Positions 37,168-49,135 are shown, counted from the first letter of the stretch. The stretch is 64,000 bases of DNA from Acidobacteriota bacterium (GCA_003388555.1 QQVD01000025.1:62001-126000); one strand, 5' to 3'. Numbers and translations are program-made. The notes: generated by a model from the sequence alone, not told the origin.

Positions 37168-37673
37168 CGCTCCTCCCCCCTCTCGGCGGCCGCGAATCGC
37201 CGGTAGACCTCGGCCCGCTCCGGCGCCGAGAGGACGCCGGCGAACGGCGTCACGTGCCTGAGCTCACGCGCCGAAGGCCTCGGGTCGCGCAGGACCTCGA
37301 GGATCTGCGACAGCGGACCGGCGAGCAGACCCCGCCACCTGGCGAGGATCTCGGTCGCTCCCGGGTTGTTCGAGGCCATCCGCTCGAGGTTTCTTCGAGC
37401 CCGCTCCAGGGTCGGCTGGGGCTGAGTCTGCAGCTTCTCGGCGATCGCCCGGTGCAGCGCCAGGCTGCGGCGGTCTTCACGCGTCAGCGGCGGCACGAAT
37501 TCGACCGCGGCTTCCAGGCCGACGGCACGCGCCATGCGCTCGAGAGTGCGCAGGTTCGGGCTCTTGGCGCCGGATTCGTAGGCCGCGATGGTCGGCTGCG
37601 AGGTGCGCGCCTTCTCGGCCAGCTCGCGCTGGGTCAGGGCGCACCGGTCACGAAGGTCCTTGACCACGTTCAT
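37164..37673 (-). CDS. Xre-family regulator, partner of the nucleotidyltransferase
   Basis: 169 residues. The helix-turn-helix is MNVVKDLRDRCALTQRELAE...SQPTIAAYESGAKSPNLRTL (residues 1-45), followed by a C-terminal region rich in Arg and Glu (LALHRAIAEKLQTQPQPTLE) that is not a known domain. It probably represses its own operon and neutralises the downstream enzyme. The ATG at 37673 follows a -10-like TATACT with only six bases between, so a leaderless mRNA is likely. A longer frame to 37745 is Arg-rich and unlikely. Confidence 0.78.
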   Translation of the reverse strand: MNVVKDLRDRCALTQRELAEKARTSQPTIAAYESGAKSPNLRTLERMARAVGLEAAVEFVPPLTREDRRSLALHRAIAEKLQTQPQPTLERARRNLERMASNNPGATEILARWRGLLAGPLSQILEVLRDPRPSARELRHVTPFAGVLSAPERAEVYRRFAAAERGEER

Positions 37674-37685
37674 ACACCCAGTATA
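37673..37685 (-). promoter_or_regulatory. -10 element of the Xre/nucleotidyltransferase operon
   Basis: TATACT (37685-37680 on the minus strand), then GGGTGT, then ATG. The -35 region is not recognisable. The surrounding GATATTCGAAGAGATATAC is AT-rich and partly symmetric, a possible Xre binding site. Confidence 0.45.
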
Positions 37686-37814
37686 TCTCTTCGAATATCG
37701 CAGCCCACTGCGCCACCCGCGCCAGGGAGGTCGACGACGCCTCACGCCACGAGCCCCGGCTCCCTCTGCCAGCCGCAGTCAGCGGTGCAGCTCTGCTGAG
37801 CGGCGGGCGACGCC

Positions 37815-40448
37815 TCACTCCCCCTTGAGCTCCACTCCCGGGTCGATGCGCCCGGCCCGCCAGGCCGGGATCCAGCAGGCGACGAGCGCCGCCAGCGCCA
37901 GCAGCGAGATCGAGCCGACGAAGACCACGGGGTCGAGGGTGCCGACGCCGTAGACAAGGGAGCGCAGGGTCGACGTCGAAGCGAGGGCCACGGCGACACC
38001 GAGCGCGATGCCGAGCAGCACCGGAGTCATGCCACGCCGCACCACCAGCCGGCGGACCGACGCCGCGTCGGCACCGAGAGCCATGCGCAGGCTGATCTCG
38101 CGGCGGTGCTGACGTGCGTAGACGCCCACCGCACCGTAGAGGCCGACCAGCGCGATGAGCAGAGCGCAGCCGGCGAACGCGCTGAGCAGGCGGGCGGCGA
38201 AGCGACGGGTGGCGGTGACCGAGCGCACGATCTCCTCGTAGGTCTTGACGTCGCTGATCGGCTGCGCCGGATCGATGCCGCGGATCAGCGCACGCACCGC
38301 CGCCACCTGCGACAGCGGCGCGCCCTCGGTGCGCACCACGAGGGTCAGGAACGTCTCGGCCCAGGGCCACTGCGCCTGCGGTACGTAGACCTGGTAGCCG
38401 GGGGGCAGATCGAGACCGTGGTGGCGGATGTCGGCCACCACGCCGACGATGGTGCGGGCGTCGGCCTCCCGCGGGCCGAGACGGAGCTGGCGGCCGATCG
38501 CGTCGCCACCCGGGAACAGCTCGTCGGCGGCGGTGCGGTTGACCACCATCGTCAGCTCGCCGTTCTGCCGGTCGCGCTCGTCGAGCAGCCGACCCGCCTC
38601 GAGCGGGATGCCGAAGGTCTCGAAGAAGTGGGGCGTCACCACGAAGCGATCGGCGCTCGGCGCCTGCTCGGGGTCGTCGGTCTCGCGGCCGACGACGTGC
38701 ACGCTGTAGCCGTCGACACCGCCGCCGAGCGGCAGGGTGGAGACTCCGGCCGCCGAGAGCACTCCAGGTAGCGCCTCGATGCCGTCGAGCACCTCGTCGT
38801 AGAAGGCGACGGCGGCGGCCACCTGCTCTTCGGGGTGTTCCTTGCGGAAGCGCTCGCCGCTTCCCCACAGCTGCAGGGTGAGAGCGCTCGAGGAGTCGAA
38901 GCCCGGATCGATCTCGAGCAGGGCGCCCAGACTGCGCACCAGCAATCCCGAGCCGATCAGCAGCAACGCCGCCAAGGCCACGCTCGAGGCCATCAGCGCC
39001 GCACGCAGACGCCAGGTGTCGGCGCCGGGGGTGCTGCGCGCCGCCGGCTGCACGGCGGAGAGGGTGCGGGCAGCGAGGTGTCGCAGCGGCGCCAGCCCGA
39101 ACAGCACAGAGCTCGCCAGCACCAGCAGCAGCGCCGCGACGGCGACGCGCCCGTCGACCGCGATCTCGGCGAGCCGAGGCAGCTCGGTCGGCCCGGCGAC
39201 CGCCAACGCGCGCACCAGGATCCACGCAGGCACGACGCCGCACACTCCCGCGAGCACCGCCAGGATCGCCGACTCGGTCATCAACTGCCGTGCCAGCCGG
39301 ACCGGCGTGACGCCGAGGGCGGCACGCACCCGGACCTCGTGCTCGCGCTCGCTGGCTCGCACCAGGAGCACGTTGGCGGCGTTGGCGCAGGCGACCAGCA
39401 GGAGCAAGGCGACGCCGCCCCACAGCACCAGCAGCGCCGGACGCACCGGCCCCAGGAAGAGGTCGTCGAGCGAGGTCAGCGCCACCCGCGCCTCTTCGTA
39501 CTCCTCCGGATGCTCCTGCTCCAGCGCGCCCATCCGTCGCGACAGCTCTCTCTCGCCGTCCTTCGGGTCGAATCCGGGAGCCAGCCGGGCGAAGACGCTG
39601 AGGTGACGGCAGCTGCGGCAGGCATAGGACGCGGTGGGGTCGTAGCCGAGCGGATACCAGAGCTGGGCGCCGCGGTAGAGGCGCTCGGCGACGAGGTCGC
39701 GCAGACCCGGCGGCGCCACCCCGACCACCTGGTAGGCGACGCCGCTGATGTCGATCGACCGACCCACGACGCCTGGATCGGCGCCGAAGCGACGGGCGAA
39801 CAGCTCGTGGCTGAGGATCACCACCCGGCGGGCCGCCCCGGGACGGTCCTCCTGCTCGGTGAACGGCCGGCCGTGCGCCAGCTGCACGCCGAGCATCTCG
39901 AAGTAGTCGTGCGAAACGCGCATCGCGTTGACCCGTTCCGCCGCCAGCTCACCCTCGGTGAGGGTGGCGGTGGAGGCGCTCACCGCCACCAGGTGGCTCA
40001 GGCCGCGCACGCGTTGGCGCAGATCGTCGAAGGTGAGGAAGCCGAGGTTCGACGGCTCCTCGCCGCGGTTGATCTCGCCGACGCGCACCAGCTGCTGCGG
40101 CTCGCGGTAGGGCAGGGGCTCGAGCAGCACTGCGTCGACCACCGCGAACAGCACGACGTTGGCGCCGATGGCGACAGCGAGGGTGAGCACCACCGCCGCG
40201 GTCTGGGCGCGGTGTCCCCACAAGCTGCGCAACGCGTAGCGGGCATCGCGCGAGAGGATGTCGAGGTGCTCGGCGGGCGCGGTGCGCAGGATGTCGGCGA
40301 TCGTCGCCGCCCACAGCCCGAGCAGCGACAGCCGGCCCGTCGAATGGCGACGCTCGAGCTCGAAGGTCGACTCCATCTCGCCCGCATAGAGACCGCGGAC
40401 CTCCTCCGGCAGCAACCGGACCAACCAACGGAACGCCCTTCGTTGCAT
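37815..40448 (-). CDS. ADOP-family duplicated permease
   Basis: 877 residues with a short N-terminal module (MQRRAFRWLVRLLPEEVRGL), then helix VVLTLAVAIGANVVLFAVVD, a MacB-like periplasmic domain, FtsX helices (LLVLWGGVALLLLVACANAA), a second periplasmic domain, and a final helix set ending VELKGE. It has the same architecture as the gene at 7143. No ATPase is nearby, so it is an 'orphan' of unknown transport or mechanotransmission role. A PadR gene lies 65 bases upstream on the same strand, probably in one operon. Confidence 0.92.
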   Translation of the reverse strand: MQRRAFRWLVRLLPEEVRGLYAGEMESTFELERRHSTGRLSLLGLWAATIADILRTAPAEHLDILSRDARYALRSLWGHRAQTAAVVLTLAVAIGANVVLFAVVDAVLLEPLPYREPQQLVRVGEINRGEEPSNLGFLTFDDLRQRVRGLSHLVAVSASTATLTEGELAAERVNAMRVSHDYFEMLGVQLAHGRPFTEQEDRPGAARRVVILSHELFARRFGADPGVVGRSIDISGVAYQVVGVAPPGLRDLVAERLYRGAQLWYPLGYDPTASYACRSCRHLSVFARLAPGFDPKDGERELSRRMGALEQEHPEEYEEARVALTSLDDLFLGPVRPALLVLWGGVALLLLVACANAANVLLVRASEREHEVRVRAALGVTPVRLARQLMTESAILAVLAGVCGVVPAWILVRALAVAGPTELPRLAEIAVDGRVAVAALLLVLASSVLFGLAPLRHLAARTLSAVQPAARSTPGADTWRLRAALMASSVALAALLLIGSGLLVRSLGALLEIDPGFDSSSALTLQLWGSGERFRKEHPEEQVAAAVAFYDEVLDGIEALPGVLSAAGVSTLPLGGGVDGYSVHVVGRETDDPEQAPSADRFVVTPHFFETFGIPLEAGRLLDERDRQNGELTMVVNRTAADELFPGGDAIGRQLRLGPREADARTIVGVVADIRHHGLDLPPGYQVYVPQAQWPWAETFLTLVVRTEGAPLSQVAAVRALIRGIDPAQPISDVKTYEEIVRSVTATRRFAARLLSAFAGCALLIALVGLYGAVGVYARQHRREISLRMALGADAASVRRLVVRRGMTPVLLGIALGVAVALASTSTLRSLVYGVGTLDPVVFVGSISLLALAALVACWIPAWRAGRIDPGVELKGE

Positions 40449-40513
40449 GGCTGCTCTCCTCGTGCGATTCCTGATGTCGAGGCAGGCGTGCCGCCGCTAC
40501 ACCGTCAGGACCG

Positions 40514-40870
40514 TCAGGCACGTCTCGGCCGCGAGAGGTGGGCACGCGCCTGGCGCAGCACCTCCTCGAGCCGTGCCGCCTCGGCCTCGGCTAGGGCCCA
40601 ACCGCGGTCGGTGAGGCGGTAGTAGCGCCGGCGCTCGTCGTCGAGAGCCGGATCGGGTCGCTCGTCGGTCTCCTCGATCAGATCGGCGTCGACGAAGCGC
40701 TTGATCACGGTGTAGAGCGTCGCGGTGCGCAGCCGCACCTCGCCGTCGGTACGCCGCGCCACCTCCTTGATGATCCCGTAGCCGTGCTTCTCGCCGTCGG
40801 CGAGGCTGACGAGCACCTGGAACATCGCCGGGGTCAGCGGCTGGTAGGGAGTCGGATCGAATGTCGCCAT
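40514..40870 (-). CDS. PadR-family transcriptional regulator
   Basis: 118 residues. The winged helix is seen in TPAMFQVLVSLADGEKHGYG, LRTATLYTVIKRFVDADLIE and RRYYRLTDRGWALAEAE. It is predicted to repress the ADOP gene downstream, in the same arrangement as at 9899-10294. The start at 40870 has no clear ribosome site, and a near-palindrome lies 13 bases upstream. Confidence 0.9.
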   Translation of the reverse strand: MATFDPTPYQPLTPAMFQVLVSLADGEKHGYGIIKEVARRTDGEVRLRTATLYTVIKRFVDADLIEETDERPDPALDDERRRYYRLTDRGWALAEAEAARLEEVLRQARAHLSRPRRA

Positions 40871-40882
40871 GGTGGAGGCAAT

Positions 40883-40901
40883 CTATCCATTGTCAATATA
40901 G
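40883..40901 (-). promoter_or_regulatory. Putative PadR operator
   Basis: CTATCCATTGTCAATATAG: the core ATTG-x-CAAT is perfectly symmetric and is framed by CTAT and ATAG. It lies 13-31 bases before the padR start in an AT-rich patch that could also hold the promoter (TTGCTA, 17 bases, ATAGAT on the minus strand). Confidence 0.45.
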
Positions 40902-41036
40902 TCTAGCAACCCTCGACCTAGTGCCTCTGGTTCCGGGCTGAGGCCCGGCACCCGACGCAGGCGGCAGAGATCGAGAGAAGCGGTTTGGCGCGGATTCGCG
41001 ACGGATCTCGGAGTAAAGACCAGAGGAGGTCTCACC

Positions 41037-42239
41037 ATGCTTCGAATCAGACCGTCGCGGCGCAGGGTCCAGCCCGGGACTCTCGCTCTCGTGATCTCGG
41101 CGGCCGCCACCCTCATCGCCACCGCGAGCCACGGCGCCGAGTTCGCCGTCGTCCCGAGCGGCGACCAGGGAGACAGCAACCCGGGCAACGGCTTCTGCGC
41201 CACCCCGGGGATGATCGCCACCTGCACCCTGCGGGCCGCAATCGAGGAGTCCAATGCGCTGCCCGGCCTCGACACCATCCACATCGGCGCCGGCACGATC
41301 GCGGTGGGATCTCCAGCCCTGCAGATCACAGACACGCTGAACATCTTCGGCGCCGGCGCACGGTCCACGGTACTGACCACCAGCACTCCCGGGCTACGGG
41401 TCTTCGTCGTCGCGAGCGAGGTGATGGTCTCGATCGTCGACCTCGCTATCCGGGGCAGCGGCGGCGGGGACCTGATTGGAGGAGCGATCTACAACGACGG
41501 CTTCCTCCTGCTCGCAGCCACCTGGCTCGACCGCAACTCGGCGCAATCCTGTGGAGCGGTCTACAACACCCGTGCAATGGCCGTGCACCGATCGACGCTG
41601 ACGCACAACCGCGCCGAGGCGGGTGCGGGTGGAGCGCTCTGCATCGGCATCGGTGGCAACATCGTGGTGAGTAACTCCACCTTCTACGGCAACGCCGCCG
41701 AGGACGGTGGAGCCATCGCACTCCTCCATTCGACCAGCGACCTCGACCTGAGCTCGTCGACCCTGGTGGACAACGTCGATAGCGAACCGTTGCCCTCCGA
41801 CACCAGCGCGATCCTCGCCGGCGAGGGCTCGGTGCACATCGACAAGACGCTGATCGTGGGTCGCTGCGACTACGGCATCGAGCTCCGCGGCGCCACGGTG
41901 ACGTCGGACGGCGGCAACCTGCAGAGCCCCGACGCCGACTGCCTGGTCGCTGCACCGGGCGATATCGGCGGACTGACTCGCGCCGACCTGCACCTGGGAA
42001 CGCTGGGCGACTACGGCGGCCCGGTGCCGACGATCCTGCCCGGCACCCAGAGCCTCGCGGTCGAGCCGCCGCTCAGCATGGTCACCTGTTCACCGACCGA
42101 TGCCCGCGGCCTCCCCCGCGTCGGACGCTGCGACGTGGGCGCGGTGGAACGTCAGCCGGGCGATCCCGAATCGGGCCCGATGTTCGAGGACGGCTTCGAG
42201 TCGGGCGACACGGCGGCGTGGTCGCAGACCGTTCCGTAG
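41037..42239 (+). CDS. CSLREA/beta-helix exoprotein with C-terminal DGFESGD motif, copy 1
   Basis: 400 residues. A signal peptide (PGTLALVISAAATLIATASHGA) is followed by the CSLREA-type N-terminal block (CTLRAAIEESNALPGLDTI, residues ~60-80) and short repeats of a right-handed parallel beta-helix (GGAIYNDG, SNSTFYGNAAEDGGAIAL). The last residues are FEDGFESGDTAAWSQTVP. It should be exported. Beta-helix proteins of this type often bind or cleave polysaccharide, but no catalytic residues can be assigned. The gene at 42531 is a tandem duplicate. A strong GAGGAGGT ribosome site precedes the ATG. Confidence 0.82.
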   Translation: MLRIRPSRRRVQPGTLALVISAAATLIATASHGAEFAVVPSGDQGDSNPGNGFCATPGMIATCTLRAAIEESNALPGLDTIHIGAGTIAVGSPALQITDTLNIFGAGARSTVLTTSTPGLRVFVVASEVMVSIVDLAIRGSGGGDLIGGAIYNDGFLLLAATWLDRNSAQSCGAVYNTRAMAVHRSTLTHNRAEAGAGGALCIGIGGNIVVSNSTFYGNAAEDGGAIALLHSTSDLDLSSSTLVDNVDSEPLPSDTSAILAGEGSVHIDKTLIVGRCDYGIELRGATVTSDGGNLQSPDADCLVAAPGDIGGLTRADLHLGTLGDYGGPVPTILPGTQSLAVEPPLSMVTCSPTDARGLPRVGRCDVGAVERQPGDPESGPMFEDGFESGDTAAWSQTVP

Positions 42240-42530
42240 GCGCTGCTCGCGGCGATGGCGTGAAGGAGCGGAGACTCATCTCCGGATCAGCCCCGCGGGC
42301 GCAGTCGGCGCCCTTGGCGCCTCGGCGAACAGGCGAGCTCGACCCTCGCCCGCCAACGAGTCGGGCCTCCCGCGTCGCATCGATCGACTGAGCTGTTCCC
42401 GGAGGAACGCGGAGTCACCCTCCCACCTTCGCACCCAACTCACCCCGAGCCTCCTCCACCCGGCATCGCGAAGAAACGGGTGGCGCGGATTCGCAACCGA
42501 TCTCGGAGGTTCCTTCTGAGGAGGTGCACG
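42240..42530. other. Spacer between the duplicated exoprotein genes
   Basis: The last ~55 bases (from about 42478: GGTGGCGCGGATTCGCAACC, then GATCTCGGAG) match the sequence before the first copy at about 40985 (TTTGGCGCGGATTCGCGACG). The duplication therefore includes the leader and ribosome site. Confidence 0.6.
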
Positions 42531-43730
42531 ATGCTTCGATTCAGACGTTCGCGGCGCAGGGTCCAGCCCGGGACTCTCGCTCTCGTGATCTCGGCGGCCG
42601 CCACCCTCATCGCCACCGCGAGCCACGGCGCCGAGTTCGTCGTCGTCTCGAGCGGCGACCAGGGGGACAGCAACCCGGGCAACGGCTTCTGCGCCACGCC
42701 AGGGATGATCGCCACCTGCACCCTGCGCGCGGCGATCGAGGAGGCGAACGCGCTGCCGGGCACCGACACGATCTTCATCGGTGCCGGCACGATCGCGATC
42801 GGCGAGCCGACACTCCAGATCACCGAGCAGCTGGTGATCACCGGCGCCGGTGCCAATCACACGACCCTGATCACGAGCGGTCCCGGCTGGCGGGTCTTCA
42901 ACATCGGCAGCGTCGTCGCGTCGATCTCTCACCTCACGATCCGAGGCGCCGGGGGGGCCAGCCTCGCAGGGGGCGCGATCCACAACTTCGGTACTCTGCA
43001 GCTCTCTCGCGTCTGGCTCGACCAGAACAGCGCTCAGTCGTGCGGAGCGATCCGCAACGACGGCCATCTCTTCCTGCTCTCGTCGACGCTCTCGCACAAC
43101 GTCGCACAGGCCGGAATCGGCGGCGCTCTCTGCATCAACAACGCCGCCACCGCGGAGGTCACCAACTCGACCTTCTACGCCAACGCTGCGAGTGACGGGG
43201 GCGCCGTCGCCCTGATGCATCCGTCGGCCCTTCTCGACATCCGCTCGTCGACCGTGGTGGACAACGTCGACTACGCTCCCGAGCCCTGGAACACCAGCGC
43301 GTTCCTCGTCCTCGACGCCAGCATCCACGTCGACAAGACGTTGATCGTGGGTCGCTGCGACTACGGCATCGAGCTCCGCGGCGCCACGGTGACGTCGGAC
43401 GGCGGCAATCTGCAGAGTCCCGTCGCCGACTGTCTGCTCGGCGCGCCAGGCGATCTGGGCGGCCTGGCGCGTAGCGAGCTGCACCTCGGAACGTTCGGAG
43501 ACTACGGCGGCCTGATGCCTCTGATCCTGCCGGGAACCATGAGTCCGGCTGTCGAGCCGCCACTGAGCGCGGCCAGCTGCCCACCCCAAGACGCCCGCGG
43601 CCAACCCCGCGTCGGGCGCTGCGACGTCGGCTCCGTGGAGCGACAGTTCGACGATCCCGAGTCGGGCCCTCAGTTCGAGGACGGCTTCGAGTCGGGCGAC
43701 ACGGCGGCGTGGTCGCAGACCGTTCCGTAA
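42531..43730 (+). CDS. CSLREA/beta-helix exoprotein with C-terminal DGFESGD motif, copy 2
   Basis: 399 residues, a paralogue of the gene at 41037. The signal peptide is nearly identical, the CSLREA block is CTLRAAIEEANALPGTDTIF, and the C-terminus is FEDGFESGDTAAWSQTVP. Conservation is patchy: the first ~65 residues, a segment around DKTLIVGRCDYGIELRGATV, and the end are almost identical also in DNA, while the helix body has drifted. This suggests gene conversion or selection at both ends. The ATG at 42531 is preferred to an in-frame ATG at 42480, because only it gives a clean signal peptide behind a GAGGAGGT site. Confidence 0.82.
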   Translation: MLRFRRSRRRVQPGTLALVISAAATLIATASHGAEFVVVSSGDQGDSNPGNGFCATPGMIATCTLRAAIEEANALPGTDTIFIGAGTIAIGEPTLQITEQLVITGAGANHTTLITSGPGWRVFNIGSVVASISHLTIRGAGGASLAGGAIHNFGTLQLSRVWLDQNSAQSCGAIRNDGHLFLLSSTLSHNVAQAGIGGALCINNAATAEVTNSTFYANAASDGGAVALMHPSALLDIRSSTVVDNVDYAPEPWNTSAFLVLDASIHVDKTLIVGRCDYGIELRGATVTSDGGNLQSPVADCLLGAPGDLGGLARSELHLGTFGDYGGLMPLILPGTMSPAVEPPLSAASCPPQDARGQPRVGRCDVGSVERQFDDPESGPQFEDGFESGDTAAWSQTVP

Positions 43731-43773
43731 TCACGGCGCCGCAGACGGTCTCCTTCTGATCGGACCCGGTGAC

Positions 43774-44901
43774 TCAGTCCGTCGCGGTCACCGCGCCGAT
43801 CCACTCCACGATCTCCGCCACGACGGGATCCGGGTACGCCTCGTCGAGCGTCGCGTACTCGGTGGGGCTGCCGGTCTCGGCGACCTGGAAGAGGTGGTTG
43901 AGGCCTTGGAGGACCCGCGCGTCGCTGCCGTCTTCGCGCCCTTCGAGCAGCCGGCGCATCGCCGGATGGTGCTGCTCGGCAGCGAGCACGGTGTCCCGGC
44001 TGCCCACCAGGTGCAGGACCGGTGCACCGACCTCGGGAATCACGACCGACGGGTCGTAGCGCACCTGCGAGCGGTACCAAGGGCTGAGCAGGAATCCGGT
44101 GAGGCCTTCGAGCTCACGCGGCACGAAGGAGTAGACCGGGATCAGGAAGGCGCCGCCGGACTGCAGGAAGCGCCGCATGTCGGCACGGGTGGCTTCGTCG
44201 CCCGGATCGCGGCCGACGATCGCGAGCAGCTCCGCGAACCTCTGCCGCAGGTTCTCGGCGCGGTCGACATCGAGGTTGCGGACCTCGATGGCCGCCTCGA
44301 GGAAAGCCCGCAACGCGGCCTCGCCACTGAGCGCCGGTCCCGCGAGCAGCACCACGAAGGCCGCTCCGGACGAGGGCTCGGAGGCCGCGATCGGCCCGAT
44401 CGCGCCACCCTCGCTGTTGCCGATGAAGCCGACCCGCCGCGCGTCGACGCCCTCCTCGCCCGCCAGGCGCTCGAGCATCGCGGTCGCGTCGGCTGCCAGC
44501 ACCTCGTAGGAAGCCTGCAACCAGTCGCCGCCTGAAGCACCGATGCCGCGGTCGTCGCAGCGCAGCGAGGCGACGCCCTTGGCCGAGAGCCGCTCGGCGA
44601 GTCGGCGGAACGGCGCCTTGTCCGCGAACGACTGGTCGCGGTCGTTGGGGCCGGCGACGGTGAGCAGAACCGCGCCGGGAACCCGGGTGCCTCGTCGTCC
44701 GGCCGGAAGCACGAGCGTGCACCCGAGCTCGACGCCCGCCCCGCGAGCGATGCGCAGCTCCTGCGTCTGGTGCGCGTCGCCGCGGGACGCCGGCTCTGCG
44801 ACGGGGGTCTGACCGTGGGCAGCACCACCGAACAGGGCGACGAGGAACGGTGCGAGCCGACAGTGACAGCGAAACAGGGCACGGGCGCGGTCGGACTGCA
44901 A
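43774..44901 (-). CDS. Exported alpha/beta hydrolase
   Basis: 375 residues. Nucleophile elbow GNSEGG (family GxSxG) near residue 160; the likely acid is in HLVGSRDTVL and the histidine in GLNHLFQVAE. N-terminal features RCDDRGIGASGG and LLTVAGPNDRDQS fit the dienelactone-hydrolase/esterase group. I chose TTG 44901, because GGAG lies six bases before it and the result is a signal peptide (CRLAPFLVALFGGAAHG); an ATG at 45030 would reach into the promoter of the divergent gene and hide the signal. The substrate is unknown. Confidence 0.75.
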   Translation of the reverse strand: MQSDRARALFRCHCRLAPFLVALFGGAAHGQTPVAEPASRGDAHQTQELRIARGAGVELGCTLVLPAGRRGTRVPGAVLLTVAGPNDRDQSFADKAPFRRLAERLSAKGVASLRCDDRGIGASGGDWLQASYEVLAADATAMLERLAGEEGVDARRVGFIGNSEGGAIGPIAASEPSSGAAFVVLLAGPALSGEAALRAFLEAAIEVRNLDVDRAENLRQRFAELLAIVGRDPGDEATRADMRRFLQSGGAFLIPVYSFVPRELEGLTGFLLSPWYRSQVRYDPSVVIPEVGAPVLHLVGSRDTVLAAEQHHPAMRRLLEGREDGSDARVLQGLNHLFQVAETGSPTEYATLDEAYPDPVVAEIVEWIGAVTATD

Positions 44902-45071
44902 GTCGATCTCCAGACGGTCTCCTCCAGAGCCCGGACGACTCCGAGCCCTGGGTCGAGTACGTCGGACCGGCACCCCGGTTACGACGCCGGCCACCACCTC
45001 GCGCGTAGACCTCTTCCACCAACTGGCCATTCGGCGCTACTGTCGCCGTCGATCCTCGCAAGGAGGTGGAC

Positions 45072-46361
45072 GTGCGCAGGACCCTCGCGTTGTGGGCACC
45101 GAGTCTCCTCACCCTGGCGGTCGCCGCCGCACCCGGGCTCGGCCAGGGCACCATCACCGATCCGCCGGCGCTGTTTCAGCGCAACGGACCGACCTTCGGG
45201 ATCGACGCCGACCTGAAAGGGGTCAGCTCGCTCGGCAGCGACGACCATCTGACCGCGGTCGGCTGGTGGTACCGCCTGGCGGCGGACAGCCAGGAGCACC
45301 GCTTCGGGATCCCCTTCTCGCAGCAGTACTCCGGCGACACCTCCACCCTGCTGTGGGAGATCGGGATCTTCGTCGCCGAGGAGGTGAGCACCATCGTCGA
45401 CACCGGCGGCCCCTCAGGACTCGTCGTGCAGAGGCTGACGCTGACCAACCTGCTGGCTGTCGTCGGCTACGAGCTCGACATCTTCCACATGGCAGACATC
45501 GACGTGCGGCCGAACTTCGGCAACGACAGCGCCGGACTGACCTGGACTCGGGACCACATCCTGATCACCGATCCTCTCGGCAACTACGCCCAGTACCGGG
45601 GGATCGGTGCCGACGACTACCTGGTGCGACCGTTCGGGATCGGTTCGGTAGCCTCGATGCTCGACGACGCCGACATCGACGACTTCGACAGCACCGGCCT
45701 GCCCTTCGGTCCCGGAGACGTCACCGCCGGGTTCCAGTGGAAGATCTACCTGCCACCCGGGGGCTCGGCCAGCATCACGGTGGTCTTCTCGGTCAACGAC
45801 AACGCGCCAATCGGCTGTCCACTCTCCGTCTGCCCCTACCAGATCACCGGCATCCTGGGAGAGGGCAGCGCCGACTGGCCGTCGATCTCGGGCCAGCAGA
45901 TCGGCCGGGTACAGCTCGACGCCACCAACAGCACCTGCTCGCAGTTGCGGCCGTGCCAGACCATCAACCAGACCCTCTCGCACCAGTTCGACGCCTACGC
46001 CTTCACCAACCCGAGCGAGCTGCCGCTGTGCCTCTCGGCGGGTCTCGAGGTGTTGACCCCGAGCGGCTGCGATCTGCAGCTCCACGCCTACCTCGACACC
46101 TACGTGCCGGACGGTGGCAACCCCTGCCTGGGCTACCTCGGCGGCTCCGGCCAGGCCACCGGTGTGGGTGTCCCCAGCTCACTGGCCTTCTCGACGCAGA
46201 TCCCGCCGTCAGGACGCGCGATCCTGGTGGTCAACCAGGTCCAGACCGGCGCCCCGACCTGCGAGTACCGCATCTCGTCGCTCCAGGGCTACTGCTCGGC
46301 GATCTTCGTCGACCGCTTCGAGTCGGGTGACACCAGCGCCTGGTCGGCGGCGGTGCCCTGA
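45072..46361 (+). CDS. Secreted protein with C-terminal FESGD motif
   Basis: 429 residues. The signal peptide is WAPSLLTLAVAAAPGLG. The body is beta-rich, with no family I recognise: a GWWYRLAADSQEHRFG region, LLWEIGIFVAEEVSTIVD, and a late Cys-rich part (CSQLRPCQTI, CLSAGLEVLTPSGCD). It ends FVDRFESGDTSAWSAAVP at the last residue, the same tail as the proteins at 34606, 41037 and 42531. The GTG at 45072 is used because AAGGAG lies six bases before it; the GTG at 45066 would overlap that site. Confidence 0.72.
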   Translation: MRRTLALWAPSLLTLAVAAAPGLGQGTITDPPALFQRNGPTFGIDADLKGVSSLGSDDHLTAVGWWYRLAADSQEHRFGIPFSQQYSGDTSTLLWEIGIFVAEEVSTIVDTGGPSGLVVQRLTLTNLLAVVGYELDIFHMADIDVRPNFGNDSAGLTWTRDHILITDPLGNYAQYRGIGADDYLVRPFGIGSVASMLDDADIDDFDSTGLPFGPGDVTAGFQWKIYLPPGGSASITVVFSVNDNAPIGCPLSVCPYQITGILGEGSADWPSISGQQIGRVQLDATNSTCSQLRPCQTINQTLSHQFDAYAFTNPSELPLCLSAGLEVLTPSGCDLQLHAYLDTYVPDGGNPCLGYLGGSGQATGVGVPSSLAFSTQIPPSGRAILVVNQVQTGAPTCEYRISSLQGYCSAIFVDRFESGDTSAWSAAVP

Positions 46362-46438
46362 GCGCTACCAGATCGAGGTCGAGCCGCTCGGGCTCAGCGC
46401 GTAGAGTCGGGCGACCGGATCCCGGCGCGGACGAAGCG

Positions 46439-49135
<2,697 letters not shown>

